Source of the DNA: Lutimaribacter pacificus
GTDB lineage: Bacteria > Pseudomonadota > Alphaproteobacteria > Rhodobacterales > Rhodobacteraceae
NCBI RefSeq assembly: GCF_900142185.1
Contig: NZ_FQZZ01000001.1
Location: 372,001 to 436,000 of the forward strand
DNA length: 64,000 nt
Direction of reading: 5' to 3'
In this document: piece after piece, positions 62,863-64,000 of the stretch
How positions within the stretch are numbered: the stretch's first letter is position 1
Layout of the letters: every line of letters begins with the position of its first letter
Translations under genes and position numbers: made by a program
The notes under the pieces: generated by a model
The model's input: the letters and a program-made list of their open reading frames with translations, nothing else
Database searches by the model: none
Told to the model about the DNA's origin: nothing

Positions 62863-62885
62863 AGAGTATTTCCGGCAAGATGAAG
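62863..62885 (+). repeat. Short copy of the 55-bp repeat family
   Basis: AGAGTATTTCCGGC then AAGATGAAG, identical to the end of the 29003-29057 copy. It opposes the long copy at 63029 across 143 bp, forming a REPIN-like pair. The preceding CGCCTTCGGCG also resembles the flank of the 29124 copy. The gap 62777-63212 otherwise shows no gene. Confidence 0.7.
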
Positions 62886-63028
62886 CGGCACGGTCCACCC
62901 CGCCCCGGCACTGGCGTATCCGCATCCGGCCGGGAACGGGGCTTCACCTTGCACGCCCATCGGCTCTCCAGCCTGTGACGCGCGGGAAGGATGGAGCGAA
63001 ACGGGTTAATCCGGGGTAAACCCTGCCG

Positions 63029-63083
63029 CTTCATCTTGCCGGAAATACTCTGCGGGGGTGTGGGGGTGCAAAACCCCCACTGC
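63029..63083 (-). repeat. 55-bp dispersed repeat, exact partner of 29003-29057
   Basis: Starts CTTCATCTTGCCGGAAATAC and ends GCAAAACCCCCACTGC. Exact reverse complement of 29003-29057 over 55 bases. Confidence 0.85.
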
Positions 63084-63212
63084 ATACCCCAGGGGCCGGG
63101 CGGAAACAGGTGTTTTTCCTCTTTCCAAGCAGGCGCATCCGGTCTATACGCGCGGCTTCACGCGGGCGGTACAGCCTTGGAGGGCCCCCGCACCAACATA
63201 TGGAGAATTCAA

Positions 63213-63869
63213 ATGGCTGGAGAAATTCCTGATCTTCAGGCCGAAGTTCGGACGGGGACAGGCAAGGGCGCCGCTCGTCAGGCACGGCGCAACGGCATGG
63301 TGCCGGGGATCGTTTTCGGCGGCGACGTCGATCCGCTTCCCATCAATATCCCCTTCAACGCGCTGCTCAAGCGCCTGAAGTCCGGTCGCTTCAAGTCGAC
63401 CCTCTTCAACCTCAAGGTTGAAGGGCATGACGACGTGCGTGTGATCTGCCGCGACGTGCAGCGCGACGTGGTCAAGGATCTGCCGACGCATCTGGACCTG
63501 ATGCGCCTGCGCCGCACCACCAAGATCAACCTTTTCATCCCGGTCGAGTTCCTGAACGAGGAAACCGCGCCCGGCATCAAGAAGGGCGGCGTGCTGACCG
63601 TCGTGCGCCCCGAGGTGGAACTGGTTGTGACCGCGGGTGACATCCCCGAGAAGATCGTCGTCGATCTGGATGGCCTGAACATCGGCGACACCGTGACGAT
63701 TTCCTCGGTGACCCTGCCGGAAGGCGCGAAGCCCACGATCGACCGCGATTTCGTGATCGCCAACATCTCGGCACCGTCGGGCCTGCGCGCGGCCGAGGAC
63801 GAGGCCGAGGGCGAAGAAGCCGCGGCCGACGAGGTGCCGGCCACCGAACAGGAGGGCGACGCCGAGTAA
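63213..63869 (+). CDS. rplY: 50S ribosomal protein L25/general stress protein Ctc
   Basis: A 218-residue long form of L25 (CTC type), which binds 5S rRNA. The N-terminal RNA-binding domain has [20 protein letters not shown]; the C-terminal TL5 domain ends in an acidic tail ([20 protein letters not shown]). TGGAG precedes the ATG at 63213. A strong terminator follows. In this lineage the next gene is usually pth; only its likely ribosome site AAGGAG (63991-63996) is inside the window. Confidence 0.95.
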   Translation: MAGEIPDLQAEVRTGTGKGAARQARRNGMVPGIVFGGDVDPLPINIPFNALLKRLKSGRFKSTLFNLKVEGHDDVRVICRDVQRDVVKDLPTHLDLMRLRRTTKINLFIPVEFLNEETAPGIKKGGVLTVVRPEVELVVTAGDIPEKIVVDLDGLNIGDTVTISSVTLPEGAKPTIDRDFVIANISAPSGLRAAEDEAEGEEAAADEVPATEQEGDAE

Positions 63870-63898
63870 ACGGCGCGCGCCCCGCGAGGGACAGACCG

Positions 63899-63930
63899 GA
63901 ACGGCGCGGGGATTTCCCGCGCCGTTTTTC
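63899..63930 (+). terminator. Rho-independent terminator after rplY
   Basis: ACGGCGCGGG pairs with CCCGCGCCGT around GATTT, extended by an outer A-T pair, then TTTTC. Confidence 0.9.
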
Positions 63931-64000
63931 TTTGCGCGGCCTCGGTCCATTGAAAAGGCCGGACCGGGCCAATATCCTGCAGCGCAGGAACAAGGAGCCT

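Noticed and set aside
29003-63083. 55-bp inverted repeats as ends of one large transposon
   Set aside because: They are 34 kb apart with ordinary housekeeping genes between and no transposase. Each has its own short partner, which fits REPIN-like elements better.
1-64000. tRNA, rRNA and CRISPR features
   Set aside because: I looked for cloverleaf arms, CCA ends and regular spacer arrays and found none that I could support by eye.

Overview
The window is high-GC, densely packed bacterial DNA whose gene content points to an alphaproteobacterium of the Rhodobacterales (Rhodobacteraceae/Paracoccaceae). Supporting signs are a COX_aa3-type subunit IV, an ETF-ubiquinone oxidoreductase, separate phaA and phaB genes, a metK leader matching the SAM/SAH riboswitch class known from this order, and several lineage-typical DUF proteins. 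All assignments come from reading the sequence; no database search was run. No rRNA, tRNA or CRISPR array was recognised.

Layout. 1-3.4 kb (minus): efflux adaptor fragment, moaB, a metallophosphoesterase overlapping a uracil-DNA glycosylase, and a Sua5-type threonylcarbamoyl-AMP synthase. 3.5-7.7 kb (plus): acyl-CoA dehydrogenase, MBL hydrolase, a DUF6173 protein, the 44-residue oxidase subunit IV and a lipoprotein. 7.7-10.4 kb (minus): azlC/azlD, a two-TM protein and greA. 10.6-17.2 kb: ETF-QO, a TPR protein overlapping ispE, a convergent long-chain polyprenyl synthase, DUF2007, a tRNA m6A methyltransferase and DUF465. 17.3-24.3 kb: VOC dioxygenase, phaB and phaA (each with its own terminator), a degenerate EAL protein, tag, a lytic transglycosylase and a sulfotransferase. 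24.3-32.3 kb (minus): a beta-oxidation block (FadB-like, unknown, thiolase, GST, small protein, acyl-CoA dehydrogenase) with two MerR regulators. 32.3-42.1 kb: putative metal (Mn) exporter behind a perfect inverted repeat, two thioesterases with a MATE pump, DUF952-pyrD-arsC, 5'-nucleotidase, quinone reductase and a sterol-desaturase-like protein. 42.1-48.3 kb: tlpA/argH, small proteins, a glycosyltransferase-like protein and the disrupted-and-repaired miaB locus. 48.5-64 kb: two cell-envelope proteins sharing a motif, the phoH-ybeY-corC-lnt neighbourhood, the metK riboswitch, GST, trmB, a second 2OG oxygenase, nadE, an 18-repeat MORN protein and rplY.

The most unusual locus is 45.9-47.03 kb. 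The 5' end of miaB is present twice. The native, GC-rich start (45894) runs for 27 codons and then enters AT-richer foreign DNA. About 1.06 kb later a recoded miaB start (46988) rejoins the native gene at an 11-bp direct repeat. Between them lies a single foreign gene (46172-46912), possibly HEPN-like. This looks like a very small site-specific element that inserts into the conserved TYGCQMNVY region of miaB and regenerates the reading frame with its own sequence, including the Cys11 iron-sulfur ligand. No integrase is visible.

Other non-coding structure includes three copies of a ~172-bp palindromic element (41.9, 44.7 and 58.0 kb), a perfect 55-bp inverted repeat shared by 29.0 and 63.0 kb with REPIN-like shorter partners, and several clear Rho-independent terminators.
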